Below are positions 1-8,294 of a stretch of DNA of 64,000 nt, one piece after another (positions within the stretch are counted from its first letter, which is position 1; each line of letters starts with the position of its first letter). This stretch comes from Rhodospirillaceae bacterium (lineage in GTDB: Bacteria > Pseudomonadota > Alphaproteobacteria > UBA8366), in contig PBKG01000006.1 in the NCBI GenBank assembly GCA_002722095.1, forward strand, positions 288,669-352,668, given 5' to 3'. A model generated the notes under the pieces. That model ran no database searches and was not told the origin of the DNA. It worked only from the letters and a program-made list of their open reading frames with translations. The translations under genes were made by a program, and so were the position numbers.

Positions 1-1
1 T

Positions 2-460
2 CCCTTTCTTGACGATGCGTCGGTACGCATGCACGGGGTCGAGGCTGCCGGCAAGGGAATCGAAACCGGCGCCCATGCGGCGTCGCTTACCGGTGGTCGG
101 CCAGGCGTGTTGCATGGCAATCGCACCTACCTTCTCCAAGACGAAGACGGTCAAATCGTCGATGCTCACTCGATTTCCGCCGGACTCGATTATCCGGGTA
201 TCGGACCCGAACATGCCTGGCTCAAGGAAATCGAACGTGTCGAATACGTCTCGGCGACCGATCAAGACGCACTCGAGGCCTTTCAGCTCTGCGCCAAACT
301 CGAAGGCATCATTCCGGCATTGGAACCGTCTCATGCCCTCGCTCATGTGGGAAAGATTGCCGGCGACCTACCGTCCGATCATTTGATTTGCATGAACATG
401 TGTGGCCGGGGCGACAAGGATATTTTCACCGTCGCCGAAATGCTCGGGGTCGACCTGTGA
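2..460 (+). CDS. trpB: Tryptophan synthase beta subunit, C-terminal part (truncated by window edge)
   Basis: TrpB condenses indole with serine to tryptophan, using pyridoxal phosphate, as the beta part of the TrpA-TrpB channelled complex in the cytoplasm. Only the last 152 codons are present; the frame is open from base 2, so the gene starts upstream of the window. The visible part has the TrpB C-terminal lobe: [15 protein letters not shown], then [37 protein letters not shown] and the late [15 protein letters not shown] glycine/aspartate motif. Its TGA overlaps the GTG start of trpA by four bases, the usual sign of translational coupling between the two subunits. Identification is secure; the active-site lysine lies outside the window. 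Confidence 0.97.
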   Translation, partial: PFLDDASVRMHGVEAAGKGIETGAHAASLTGGRPGVLHGNRTYLLQDEDGQIVDAHSISAGLDYPGIGPEHAWLKEIERVEYVSATDQDALEAFQLCAKLEGIIPALEPSHALAHVGKIAGDLPSDHLICMNMCGRGDKDIFTVAEMLGVDL

Positions 461-1278
461 CCGGACGCATCGAAACACGCTTTCAATCGCTCAAAGATCA
501 GGGCCGGGGGGCGCTGGTGACCTTCGTTACCGCGGGCGACCCGGATCCGAAGACCGCCCGCGCCATTGTCGAGGGCCTGCCGACCGCCGGCGCCGATCTG
601 ATCGAACTCGGCATGCCTTTTTCCGACCCTATGGCCGACGGTCCGGCGATTCAGGCCTCCTCGCAACGGGCGCTCGCCGCAGGTATGACCTTGAGAGGGA
701 CGCTCGACCTTGTGCGCGATTTCCGCGCCAAGGATACCGAAACGCCAATCGTTTTGATGGGCTACTACAACCCGATTTACAGCTTTGGCGTCGACGAGTT
801 TCTGAGAGACGCGCTCGACGCCGGCGCGGACGGATTGATCATCGTTGATCTGCCGCCGGAAGAAGACGATGAACTTTGTCTGCCGGCCCGACAGGCAGGG
901 CTCGACTGGATTCGGCTCGCAACGCCTACAACCGATGACGGTCGTCTACCGGCGGTGCTTTCGAATGCCGGCGGTTTCGTCTATTACGTCGCCATTATGG
1001 GCATTACCGGTACCAAGTCGGCAGACCAGGACGAGGTTCGCATCGCGGTCGAACGACTGCGGCAGCACACCGACTTACCGATCGGGGTCGGGTTCGGTAT
1101 CAAAACACCCGAAGACGCTCGCGCCATTGCAGATACCGCCGATGCGGCCGTGGTCGGCTCGGCAATTGTCAACGTTATCGAGCAGGGATTGGATGCGGAC
1201 GGCAAGGCGGGCCCTGCGCTGGTCGATGACGTTCTCGGCTTTGTCGAAAGCCTAGCCCAAGGAGTGCGCGGCACATGA
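457..1278 (+). CDS. trpA: Tryptophan synthase alpha subunit
   Basis: TrpA cleaves indole-3-glycerol phosphate to indole and glyceraldehyde 3-phosphate; indole passes to TrpB. The 273-residue protein has family length. The catalytic acids are visible as Glu50 and Asp61 in [19 protein letters not shown], matching the Glu49/Asp60 pair of the classic enzyme. The flexible loop [13 protein letters not shown] and the phosphate-binding [10 protein letters not shown] and AAVVGSAIV segments follow. A longer reading from TTG 388 is possible but would bury trpB, so I chose GTG 457, which overlaps the trpB stop as GTGA and gives the normal N-terminus. The stop overlaps accD as ATGA, so trpBA-accD look co-transcribed and coupled. 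Confidence 0.97.
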   Translation: MTGRIETRFQSLKDQGRGALVTFVTAGDPDPKTARAIVEGLPTAGADLIELGMPFSDPMADGPAIQASSQRALAAGMTLRGTLDLVRDFRAKDTETPIVLMGYYNPIYSFGVDEFLRDALDAGADGLIIVDLPPEEDDELCLPARQAGLDWIRLATPTTDDGRLPAVLSNAGGFVYYVAIMGITGTKSADQDEVRIAVERLRQHTDLPIGVGFGIKTPEDARAIADTADAAVVGSAIVNVIEQGLDADGKAGPALVDDVLGFVESLAQGVRGT

Positions 1279-2219
1279 ATTGGCTGACCAATTTTGTCCG
1301 CCCGAAGCTGAAACAGCTCGTAAAAAGAGACGTGCCGGACGACTTTTGGCACAAATGCCCGAGTTGCGACCACATGATCTTCCATCGGGACCTCGAAGCG
1401 AGCTTATCGGTCTGTCAACAATGTGGTCACCATCTACGCTTGAATGCCAAGAAACGCCTCGACATGCTTTTCGACGAGGGCGAGTACCAGCGCATCGAAC
1501 TGCCGAAGGCGGCGCACGATCCTCTAAAGTTCCGCGACCAAAAACGCTACACGGACCGGCTCAAGGAAGCGCGCAACAAGACCGAAGAAGAAGACGCGAT
1601 AATTGTCGCACACGGAAAAATGGGAAATTTGCCGGTGGTGGTCGCCGTGCTCAATTTCGATTTCATGGGCGGTTCGATGGGCGCTGCGGTAGGTGATGGA
1701 TTGATTGCCGCAGCAAGACTTGCGGTCGTCCAGCAGGCACCGTTGATCGCGGTTACCGCATCGGGCGGCGCACGTATGCAGGAAGGCGCGATTTCGCTGA
1801 TGCAAATGCCGCGCACCGTCATCGCCGTCCAAGAGGTCAAGGAAGCGGGGCTTCCCTATATCGTGGTGCTTGCGGACCCGACTACCGGCGGCGTAACCGC
1901 GAGCTTCGCCATGCTCGGCGATATACATATTGCAGAAAAGGGCGCGATGATCGGCTTTGCGGGCGCCCGCGTAATCGAGCAAACGGTGCGCGAAACACTT
2001 CCCGAGGGTTTCCAGCGGGCAGAGTATCTGCTCGATCATGGGATGGTCGATATCGTCGCCGACCGCGCCGACCTTCGAGATACGCTGATCCGTGTCATAT
2101 CTCTGTTGCGCCAACCCACACCGCCGGGTGACGTCCTCGCCCTGCCGCAAACGGATGAACCGGCGGAACAAACCAAAGACTCCCAAACACCTGCACTCGA
2201 ACCGCCGCGTCCCGATTAG
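1275..2219 (+). CDS. accD: Acetyl-CoA carboxylase carboxyltransferase subunit beta
   Basis: AccD with AccA transfers the carboxyl group from carboxybiotin to acetyl-CoA, giving malonyl-CoA, the committed step of fatty acid synthesis. The 314-residue protein opens with the four-cysteine zinc ribbon of the family (Cys28, Cys31, Cys47, Cys50). The crotonase-like carboxyltransferase core follows, with [19 protein letters not shown], the glycine-rich [16 protein letters not shown] oxyanion region and [16 protein letters not shown]. The C-terminal ~35 residues are Pro/Gln/Thr-rich and probably disordered. The start overlaps the trpA stop by four bases and folC begins 7 bases after the stop. The trpA-accD-folC order is a common proteobacterial arrangement. 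Confident. Confidence 0.97.
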   Translation: MNWLTNFVRPKLKQLVKRDVPDDFWHKCPSCDHMIFHRDLEASLSVCQQCGHHLRLNAKKRLDMLFDEGEYQRIELPKAAHDPLKFRDQKRYTDRLKEARNKTEEEDAIIVAHGKMGNLPVVVAVLNFDFMGGSMGAAVGDGLIAAARLAVVQQAPLIAVTASGGARMQEGAISLMQMPRTVIAVQEVKEAGLPYIVVLADPTTGGVTASFAMLGDIHIAEKGAMIGFAGARVIEQTVRETLPEGFQRAEYLLDHGMVDIVADRADLRDTLIRVISLLRQPTPPGDVLALPQTDEPAEQTKDSQTPALEPPRPD

Positions 2220-2226
2220 GCGGCAC

Positions 2227-3564
2227 ATGAATAACGTGTCGGACAACGGTGCAGATAGCGGCTCGGGGCAGGAAAGCGATGCAATTCTCGAGCGGCTTCA
2301 CGCGCTTCATCCAAAACTGATCGATCTCTCCCTAGGACGGATCGAAGCATTGATGTCGCGGCTAGGCTCACCGGAAAAGAACTTACCCCCGGTCATCCAT
2401 ATTGCCGGTACCAATGGCAAAGGGTCGACCCTCGCATTTCTACGCGCCATGCTGGAAGCCGCCAGTTTGCGTGTTCACGCCTACACCTCGCCCCACCTAG
2501 TGCGTTTCGCCGAGCGAATCATGCTCGCCGGCAACATCGTCAAAGAAGAGGACTTGGTTAAACTCCTGTCCGAATGCGAACGAGCCAATGGCGGCGAAGA
2601 GATCACCTTTTTTGAAATCACCACCGCGGCCGCGTTTCTCGCCTTCGCCAACGTCGCCGCCGAAATCGTATTGCTGGAGACGGGCCTTGGCGGCCGCCTA
2701 GATGCGACCAATCTGGTCGCCAAACCGGCATTGACCGTGATCACACCGATCGCGATGGATCATATGCAGTATCTGGGAGACAGCCTTTCGGAAATCGCGG
2801 GCGAAAAGGCCGCAATCCAAAAACCCGGGGTGACTTCGGTCGTAGGACCGCAAGACGAAGTCGCGCAAGCAGTGATCTTGGCCGTGGCAGAAGATGTCGG
2901 AGCAGAGGTTTTCCTATATGGACGCGATTGGCGAATAGATATCACCGATGACGGCTTTGCCTATTCATCGGAGGCATTGGAACTGGATTTGCCGCGCCCA
3001 TCACTGCCGGGGGCACATCAACTGATCAACGCCGCTACCGCGATCGCTTGCCTCGAGCAGTTGACGGATTTCGAACTATCGGACCGGGCCATCGTTCGCG
3101 GGCTGTCCAATACGGACTGGCCCGGCCGCCTGCAGAATCTTACCGAGGGTAATTTGGCCGAAGCATTGCCGTCGGGATGGGAACTTTGGCTCGACGGGGG
3201 CCACAATGCCGCCGCCGGCCAAGCACTTGGGTCGGCACTTTCTGTCTGGAGCGACAAGCCGACCCATCTCGTGCTCGGCATGCTGCAAAGTAAACAGGCA
3301 CTGGAATTCCTGAAACCGCTCGCGTCGGTCGCCGAGAGCGCACAAACGATCGAGATTCCAGGCGAAAAATCAACGGCGGCGGCCCACGGTTTGGCGGCTA
3401 CCGCCGCTGAAGCGGGTTTGCGCGCAAGTCCCGCCGCAGACCTCCGCAGTGCAATCGGTGCGATCATGGCCGAAGAGCCTGGGCCAGCGCGAATTCTGAT
3501 TTGCGGCTCGCTCTATTTGCTAGGTCACGTCTATCGCGTGAACGGCGCCGGGGGCCCGGCGTAA
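2227..3564 (+). CDS. folC: Bifunctional folylpolyglutamate synthase / dihydrofolate synthase
   Basis: FolC, a Mur-ligase-fold enzyme, adds glutamate to dihydropteroate and extends the polyglutamate tail of folates using ATP. The ATP-binding loop IAGTNGKGST is at about residues 59-68 of the 445-residue product. The ELLETGLGGRLDATN-type motif (here IVLLETGLGGRLDATN) and the domain linker ending in WPGRLQ are visible, followed by the C-terminal domain with WLDGGHNAAAG. The frame is open further upstream to TTG 2092, but that reading overlaps accD heavily; ATG 2227 lies just after the accD stop and gives family length. Expression probably depends on read-through from the trp-acc genes. Confidence 0.95.
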   Translation: MNNVSDNGADSGSGQESDAILERLHALHPKLIDLSLGRIEALMSRLGSPEKNLPPVIHIAGTNGKGSTLAFLRAMLEAASLRVHAYTSPHLVRFAERIMLAGNIVKEEDLVKLLSECERANGGEEITFFEITTAAAFLAFANVAAEIVLLETGLGGRLDATNLVAKPALTVITPIAMDHMQYLGDSLSEIAGEKAAIQKPGVTSVVGPQDEVAQAVILAVAEDVGAEVFLYGRDWRIDITDDGFAYSSEALELDLPRPSLPGAHQLINAATAIACLEQLTDFELSDRAIVRGLSNTDWPGRLQNLTEGNLAEALPSGWELWLDGGHNAAAGQALGSALSVWSDKPTHLVLGMLQSKQALEFLKPLASVAESAQTIEIPGEKSTAAAHGLAATAAEAGLRASPAADLRSAIGAIMAEEPGPARILICGSLYLLGHVYRVNGAGGPA

Positions 3565-3568
3565 CCTA

Positions 3569-4432
3569 ATGTCGGTCGCTATCCAACGTATCGGGGAAAG
3601 TTTCGTTGCCGAGGTCGACAATATCGACCTAGCGCAGCCGATCGATGACACGGCTTGGGAAAAAATTTATCGCGCCTATCTCGATCATCAGGTCCTGGTC
3701 TTTCGCGGCCAATCGCTGACCCCCCAACAATATTGCGACTTCGCCGCTCGGTTCGGACCGCTGGAGCCGCATGCGGTGGTCGCCTTTCATCATCCTGAGA
3801 ACCCCGCCATCACAGTACTTTCCAACCGCATCCACAAAGGCAAACCGAAGGGTATTCGAGACGCGGGTTCCCATTGGCATTCCGATTACACCTATAAACA
3901 GGTGACCTCGAATGCGACCTTGCTTTATGCGCTGGAAGTGCCCGATGCGGGCGGCGATACATGGTTCGGCGACACTGCAGCCGCCTACTCCGCACTTCCC
4001 GAAGCCGTCAAAGCCCGTCTCGAGGGCTTGGAAGCACGGCAACAATATCGCTGGCTGAAAGACCGCACCCACCCGGAATCGCGCTGGGTGCTGTGCAGCG
4101 AAGCCGAGCGCCAGGCAACCCCGGAGGTCGTCCATCCGGTGGTACGCACCCATCCGGAAACCGGCCGGAAGGGAATATTCGTATTTCCCGGTGTGACGGG
4201 AACGATCAAATCGATTGTCGGTCTCGATCAGCCGGAAACGGATGACCTGCTACAAATGCTTTTCGAGCATTGCCAGCAGCCGCAATTCCTCTATCGGTTC
4301 AAGTGGCAGGACGGCGATCTCGTCGTTTACGACAACCGAACGCTTATGCATTGCGCGACGACCAACAAGTTGCCGGCAAACCATCACCGCACACTTTACC
4401 GAATCAATACGACCGGCAGCGAACCTTACTGA
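3569..4432 (+). CDS. TauD/TfdA-family 2-oxoglutarate-dependent dioxygenase
   Basis: A non-haem Fe(II) and 2-oxoglutarate-dependent oxygenase of 287 residues. The iron facial triad is visible: His104 and Asp106 in SHWHSDY and the distal His261 in RTLMHCATT, with Arg274 placed to bind the 2-oxoglutarate carboxylate. The overall layout (N-terminal LVFRGQSLTPQQ, central VPDAGGDTWFGDT, C-terminal double-stranded beta-helix) is typical of TauD/TfdA enzymes. The substrate cannot be read from the sequence: members act on taurine, aryloxyacetates, carnitine precursors and others. It starts 5 bases after folC on the same strand but has no metabolic link to it. It converges on trxA. Family is certain; specific role is unknown. 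Confidence 0.9.
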   Translation: MSVAIQRIGESFVAEVDNIDLAQPIDDTAWEKIYRAYLDHQVLVFRGQSLTPQQYCDFAARFGPLEPHAVVAFHHPENPAITVLSNRIHKGKPKGIRDAGSHWHSDYTYKQVTSNATLLYALEVPDAGGDTWFGDTAAAYSALPEAVKARLEGLEARQQYRWLKDRTHPESRWVLCSEAERQATPEVVHPVVRTHPETGRKGIFVFPGVTGTIKSIVGLDQPETDDLLQMLFEHCQQPQFLYRFKWQDGDLVVYDNRTLMHCATTNKLPANHHRTLYRINTTGSEPY

Positions 4433-4458
4433 GCTTCAAATCCTGTAGATAGGATTGG

Positions 4459-4782
4459 TCAAACGACAGATTCGACCCATTGAACAAGCTGGCTTTTCGG
4501 CAACGCGCCGACCTTCGTCGATGCGACCTCGCCATCTTTGAAAATCATCAGAGTGGGAATACCGCGAACGCCGTACTTCGACGGGGTTTCCGGGTTGTCG
4601 TCGATATTGATCTTCGCGACCGTCACCTTATCGCCCATATCGGCGGCGATCTCTTCCAGCACCGGAGCGATCATTTTGCATGGCCCGCACCATTCGGCCC
4701 AAAAGTCGACCAAAACAGGCCCACCCGCCTTCAAAACGTTCGCTTCGAATTCGTCGTCACTCACCGCTACGGTGTCAGCCAT
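4459..4782 (-). CDS. trxA: Thioredoxin
   Basis: A 107-residue classical cytoplasmic thioredoxin, the general protein disulfide reductant recharged by thioredoxin reductase. The active site WCGPC is at residues 31-35 within [20 protein letters not shown], and the cis-proline region [16 protein letters not shown] follows. Length and motif order match TrxA exactly. It lies downstream of addA on the same strand (51-base gap), the last gene of a long minus-strand run; the addA-trxA neighbourhood is common in alphaproteobacteria. The gap is large enough for an own promoter, but I do not see a convincing one. It converges with the dioxygenase gene. Confidence 0.97.
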   Translation of the reverse strand: MADTVAVSDDEFEANVLKAGGPVLVDFWAEWCGPCKMIAPVLEEIAADMGDKVTVAKINIDDNPETPSKYGVRGIPTLMIFKDGEVASTKVGALPKSQLVQWVESVV

Positions 4783-4833
4783 GGAAAATACCTTTCGAAT
4801 TGATTGGGCGAAATCGTTACCCGAACCTTCAAT

Positions 4834-7800
4834 CTAGGGAGCGGTGCTGTAGGAATCAAGCAGCGCATCTTCGAGCAACATAAGGCTTGGGTTTTCGGTC
4901 CAAAGCAACGCGCATTTTACTGACCGATCGGGCCATACGCCTTGGAGTAGCGCGCGGTAGGCGGCCATTTGGCGAATATATGGTGTCGGCACGTCATTCT
5001 CCCGATCCGGCGGTGGGCGTAGCGATTTGTAATCCACGACCAACACCTCTTCGTCGCGTACCAGCAATCGATCAACCTGGCCGGACACCACTTCGAGGCC
5101 GTGCGCCATATCGACGGTGCCAACCAAAGGCACCTCAGCTTTCGAGTTTGGGCCGAACAGATCGGCAAATTCGGGGTCGTCCAATACCCGGAAGACCGTC
5201 GCGACAATATTTTCGCGCTCCTCAGGCACCAGCCCAATCCCTTTTCGATCGAGCATGCGTTCCGCTGCATTCCTCCGCGCCGCAGGTTCCAGGTCGGGCA
5301 ATGTTTGTAGGAGACGATGGATAAGAAGGCCGCGCTTGAAGCGCTCACCGCGATCTACACCTAACGGCGATGCGACAGGCGGATCATCGCCGGGCCGAGA
5401 GGGTGCCAGTGGTTTCGGAGGTGTCGCCTCCGCAGGTGCATCAAAATCGACCCAATCGGGCAAAGGGACGGTATCGGCTGCACTCGAAATAGGTTCGCGG
5501 GCATCCACATCCGCCCGTTGCGCTGTCTCGAGCTGAAGTCCTTCCCCCTGCCAGCCACGGGAAATTTCGGCTGAAAATTTAAATTCCATCGGGTTGGCGA
5601 CCTCGCCGAGACCCTCTCGCATCAGCGCGTACCAGCAATCGTCGGCCGGTTTTTGAGCGCCATGGTGCCCACATATATACAGCCGATCTTCGGCGCGGGT
5701 CATCGCCACATAAAGGAGGCGACGGTATTCCTGATCTCGGCGGGCCTCTGCCTCGGCTCGCAAGCCGCGGCTCAATGAAGGTTCGAATTGCCGCCGCGGC
5801 GACCACAGGGGTAGTGCGTCTTGCCATAGAATCTCAGGGCTGGCGGTGGGTTTGGCCATCGTATCGGGCAGGAAAACAACAGGCGCTTGCAATCCTTTCG
5901 CACCATGGACCGTCATCACCCGAACTTCATCGGCGCTGCCCTGTTCCAAATCTCGCTTGATCTCGACCGCACCTGCTTCCATCCAATGGAGAAACCCCTC
6001 GAGCGACGGGATGTGCGTGCGTTCATGGCTCATCGCCAAATTGAGGAATTCGTCGATGGGGTCTTCGCATTCCGGCCCCAAGCGTCGAATCATTGCTTCC
6101 CGGCCCGTACCCTCCGCCGGGACGGGAGCCGCCAGAACCGATGCAAACAATTCGTAGGGCCGCTCGAAACCTGTCCGCGCCAAAAGCGACTCGAGCCAAG
6201 CGCCGGCAGAGGCGAAAGCGGGATCATCGTTGCGCAACTGGGTCAATCTGCGCCACAAACTGTCCGCGCCGCGATCATAAGCAAGGCGGAAGAGTTGTTC
6301 TTCGTCGAATCCGAAGAGCGGCGATTTCAAAATTACCGCCAAGGTCAAATCATCTTCGGGTAGGAGCAAAAAGCGTCCCAGCGCCATCAGGTCCATTACT
6401 GCCAATTGTTCGGTCAGCATCATTCGGTCGACGCCAGCAACAGCGACATTTTTGGCTTTCAACGCTGCAACGATCTCTGCCATGAACCCGCTCCGCCGGC
6501 GAAGGAGAATCATAAAATCGCCCGCACGCAGGGGGCGGCCGTGTGATGGCAAAATCTCGTTTCCGATCCAACCCGCAATCTTGGCAGCGATCAGTTCCGC
6601 AAGCCGGCGCGACGGGTTGTCGTCGGCAATACGTTCGACCGGCGGCGTCCAAGCCGGAAGCGGATCTGCGGGCTCCGGACCCACCGCGGGCCACAGCTCC
6701 ACCAGTCCTGCTGCGCCGGATCGGTAGGGATGATGTTTCAATATTTGATCGCCTTCGATAACGCCGTCTTTAGCCGGCGTCCGAGCAAATACCGCATCCA
6801 CTGCGGCGAGCACCGCATCGGTTGAACGAAACGAAACCGACAGGTCCAGATCGCCCCATTGCCGTTCCACCGCTTTTGCCTGAGCACGGAATTCTTGCCG
6901 ATAACGTTCGAAAAGCGCCGGTTCGGCACGCTGAAAACTGAAGATCGACTGTTTTACGTCTCCCACGGCGAAAAGTGTTCGCAGCTCGGGACGCGCGCTC
7001 TCGCCGGCAAAAAACTCGTCTGCCAGGGCGGCTACGATCTGCCACTGTTCGGGATTTGTGTCCTGCGCCTCATCGATCAGAATATGGTCCAGTCCTCCAT
7101 CGAGCTTGAACAGCACCCACGGCGCAATCCCGGGCCTGCTTAGCAGGTCACGCGCCATATAGATCAGGTCGTCATAGTCGAGCCAAACCATCCGACGCTT
7201 GATAAGGTCATACTCATCGAGGAGCGCGGCGCCGAGCCGCAACAGGGCCGCCGAACTTTCAGCGGTAACAACAGCCCTGAGATGTTCCTGAACCGCTATT
7301 AAGCGCGCCGCTTCGCGCTCCAATATTTCTTCCGCACCGGGGTCCGCCTTCAGGGCACCCGCGGTGATAAGCCTTTTACGGCACTCGCCGGACTGAGTTA
7401 GATAGAGCGCGATGTAGTCATCAAAGCGTTCGAGCCGCCCACTCAAGTCGCTTTCCAGCCAATTTGACAGCAATTGGCCACGTGGCTGGTCTGTCTTCTC
7501 AGTACCCTGTGAAAGAGCCGCAGCGGCCTGGGTTAAAGCGGATTTATCGATCGCATCATCCGCCACCGCACTGGCACGGACGTCGTCGACGGTATCGTCG
7601 CTCTCGACCTCGAATTTGCGATAGATATTTGCAATCGCCGGCTGGAGTCCGCCTTTCGCTACAAGTCCCCGGTGCAGCCTCCCACGCTCTTGGGACATGG
7701 AGGCTATCAGTCCCGCAAACCTGTCCTCTTGCACGTGCCGCGTTAGGACGGCCAATGCCTCAGTGAGGGAACTTTCCGTGCTGGCACCCGCAAGCATTCG

Positions 7801-8292
7801 GTCGCGGGCACGGATCATCAATTCCGCGACACTTCGTTCATCCATAATGTCGAAGTGGGGTGGGATGCCGGATTCGAACGGAAACCGGGCGATTAAGGAT
7901 TCGCAAAAGCTGTGAATTGTCTGAATCTTAAGTCCGCCGGGAACGTCGAGAACTTCGGCGAATAATCGACGCGCTCGCTCAGTCTCGGATTCTTCGGGAG
8001 CGCGGCCAAGAAGGTCTCCCAAAATTTTCGCCAAGGCTGCGCTGTCAACCGTCGCCCAATCAGCCAACCGTTCCGTAACGCGATTGGCCATTTCCGCTGC
8101 TGCAGCCTTGGTAAAGGTCAGACAAAGGATATGGCCTGGCGGGGTATCGCCAAGCAGCAAGGTCAACACCCGGTCGGTCAGCACTTTGGTCTTGCCGCTG
8201 CCGGCGCTCGCTGCAAGCCATACGCATTTGGCAGGGTCTGCCGCCTGGCGTTGCTGTAAATCGGGGTCGGGGTAGCCCGCCGGTTGGCTCAT
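4834..8292 (-). CDS. addA: Double-strand break repair helicase AddA
   Basis: AddA is the UvrD-type helicase and nuclease subunit of AddAB, which resects double-strand DNA ends for RecA loading; it replaces RecBCD in alphaproteobacteria. The 1152-residue protein shows Walker A LAASAGSGKTKV near residues 27-36, Walker B HILIDEAQDTNPEQW, motif III GDVKQSIFSFQRA, motif V VMTVHGAKGLQAPVVFL and motif VI LLYVAMTRAEDRL. A C-terminal RecB-type nuclease domain has DYK at about 1087-1089 (VVDYKSLRPP). I chose ATG 8292, two bases after the addB stop with an AGGGG ahead of it; ATG 8319 would add nine residues and overlap addB. The pair is presumably co-translated. High confidence. Confidence 0.96.
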   Translation of the reverse strand: MSQPAGYPDPDLQQRQAADPAKCVWLAASAGSGKTKVLTDRVLTLLLGDTPPGHILCLTFTKAAAAEMANRVTERLADWATVDSAALAKILGDLLGRAPEESETERARRLFAEVLDVPGGLKIQTIHSFCESLIARFPFESGIPPHFDIMDERSVAELMIRARDRMLAGASTESSLTEALAVLTRHVQEDRFAGLIASMSQERGRLHRGLVAKGGLQPAIANIYRKFEVESDDTVDDVRASAVADDAIDKSALTQAAAALSQGTEKTDQPRGQLLSNWLESDLSGRLERFDDYIALYLTQSGECRKRLITAGALKADPGAEEILEREAARLIAVQEHLRAVVTAESSAALLRLGAALLDEYDLIKRRMVWLDYDDLIYMARDLLSRPGIAPWVLFKLDGGLDHILIDEAQDTNPEQWQIVAALADEFFAGESARPELRTLFAVGDVKQSIFSFQRAEPALFERYRQEFRAQAKAVERQWGDLDLSVSFRSTDAVLAAVDAVFARTPAKDGVIEGDQILKHHPYRSGAAGLVELWPAVGPEPADPLPAWTPPVERIADDNPSRRLAELIAAKIAGWIGNEILPSHGRPLRAGDFMILLRRRSGFMAEIVAALKAKNVAVAGVDRMMLTEQLAVMDLMALGRFLLLPEDDLTLAVILKSPLFGFDEEQLFRLAYDRGADSLWRRLTQLRNDDPAFASAGAWLESLLARTGFERPYELFASVLAAPVPAEGTGREAMIRRLGPECEDPIDEFLNLAMSHERTHIPSLEGFLHWMEAGAVEIKRDLEQGSADEVRVMTVHGAKGLQAPVVFLPDTMAKPTASPEILWQDALPLWSPRRQFEPSLSRGLRAEAEARRDQEYRRLLYVAMTRAEDRLYICGHHGAQKPADDCWYALMREGLGEVANPMEFKFSAEISRGWQGEGLQLETAQRADVDAREPISSAADTVPLPDWVDFDAPAEATPPKPLAPSRPGDDPPVASPLGVDRGERFKRGLLIHRLLQTLPDLEPAARRNAAERMLDRKGIGLVPEERENIVATVFRVLDDPEFADLFGPNSKAEVPLVGTVDMAHGLEVVSGQVDRLLVRDEEVLVVDYKSLRPPPDRENDVPTPYIRQMAAYRALLQGVWPDRSVKCALLWTENPSLMLLEDALLDSYSTAP

Positions 8293-8294
8293 CG

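Noticed and set aside
9..386. 125-codon open frame overlapping trpB
   Set aside because: It is out of frame with the clear TrpB sequence and gives a low-complexity Arg/Pro/Ser peptide.
4439..4456. Possible terminator between the dioxygenase and trxA
   Set aside because: Six-base AATCCT/AGGATT arms with no T run on either side are too weak to call.
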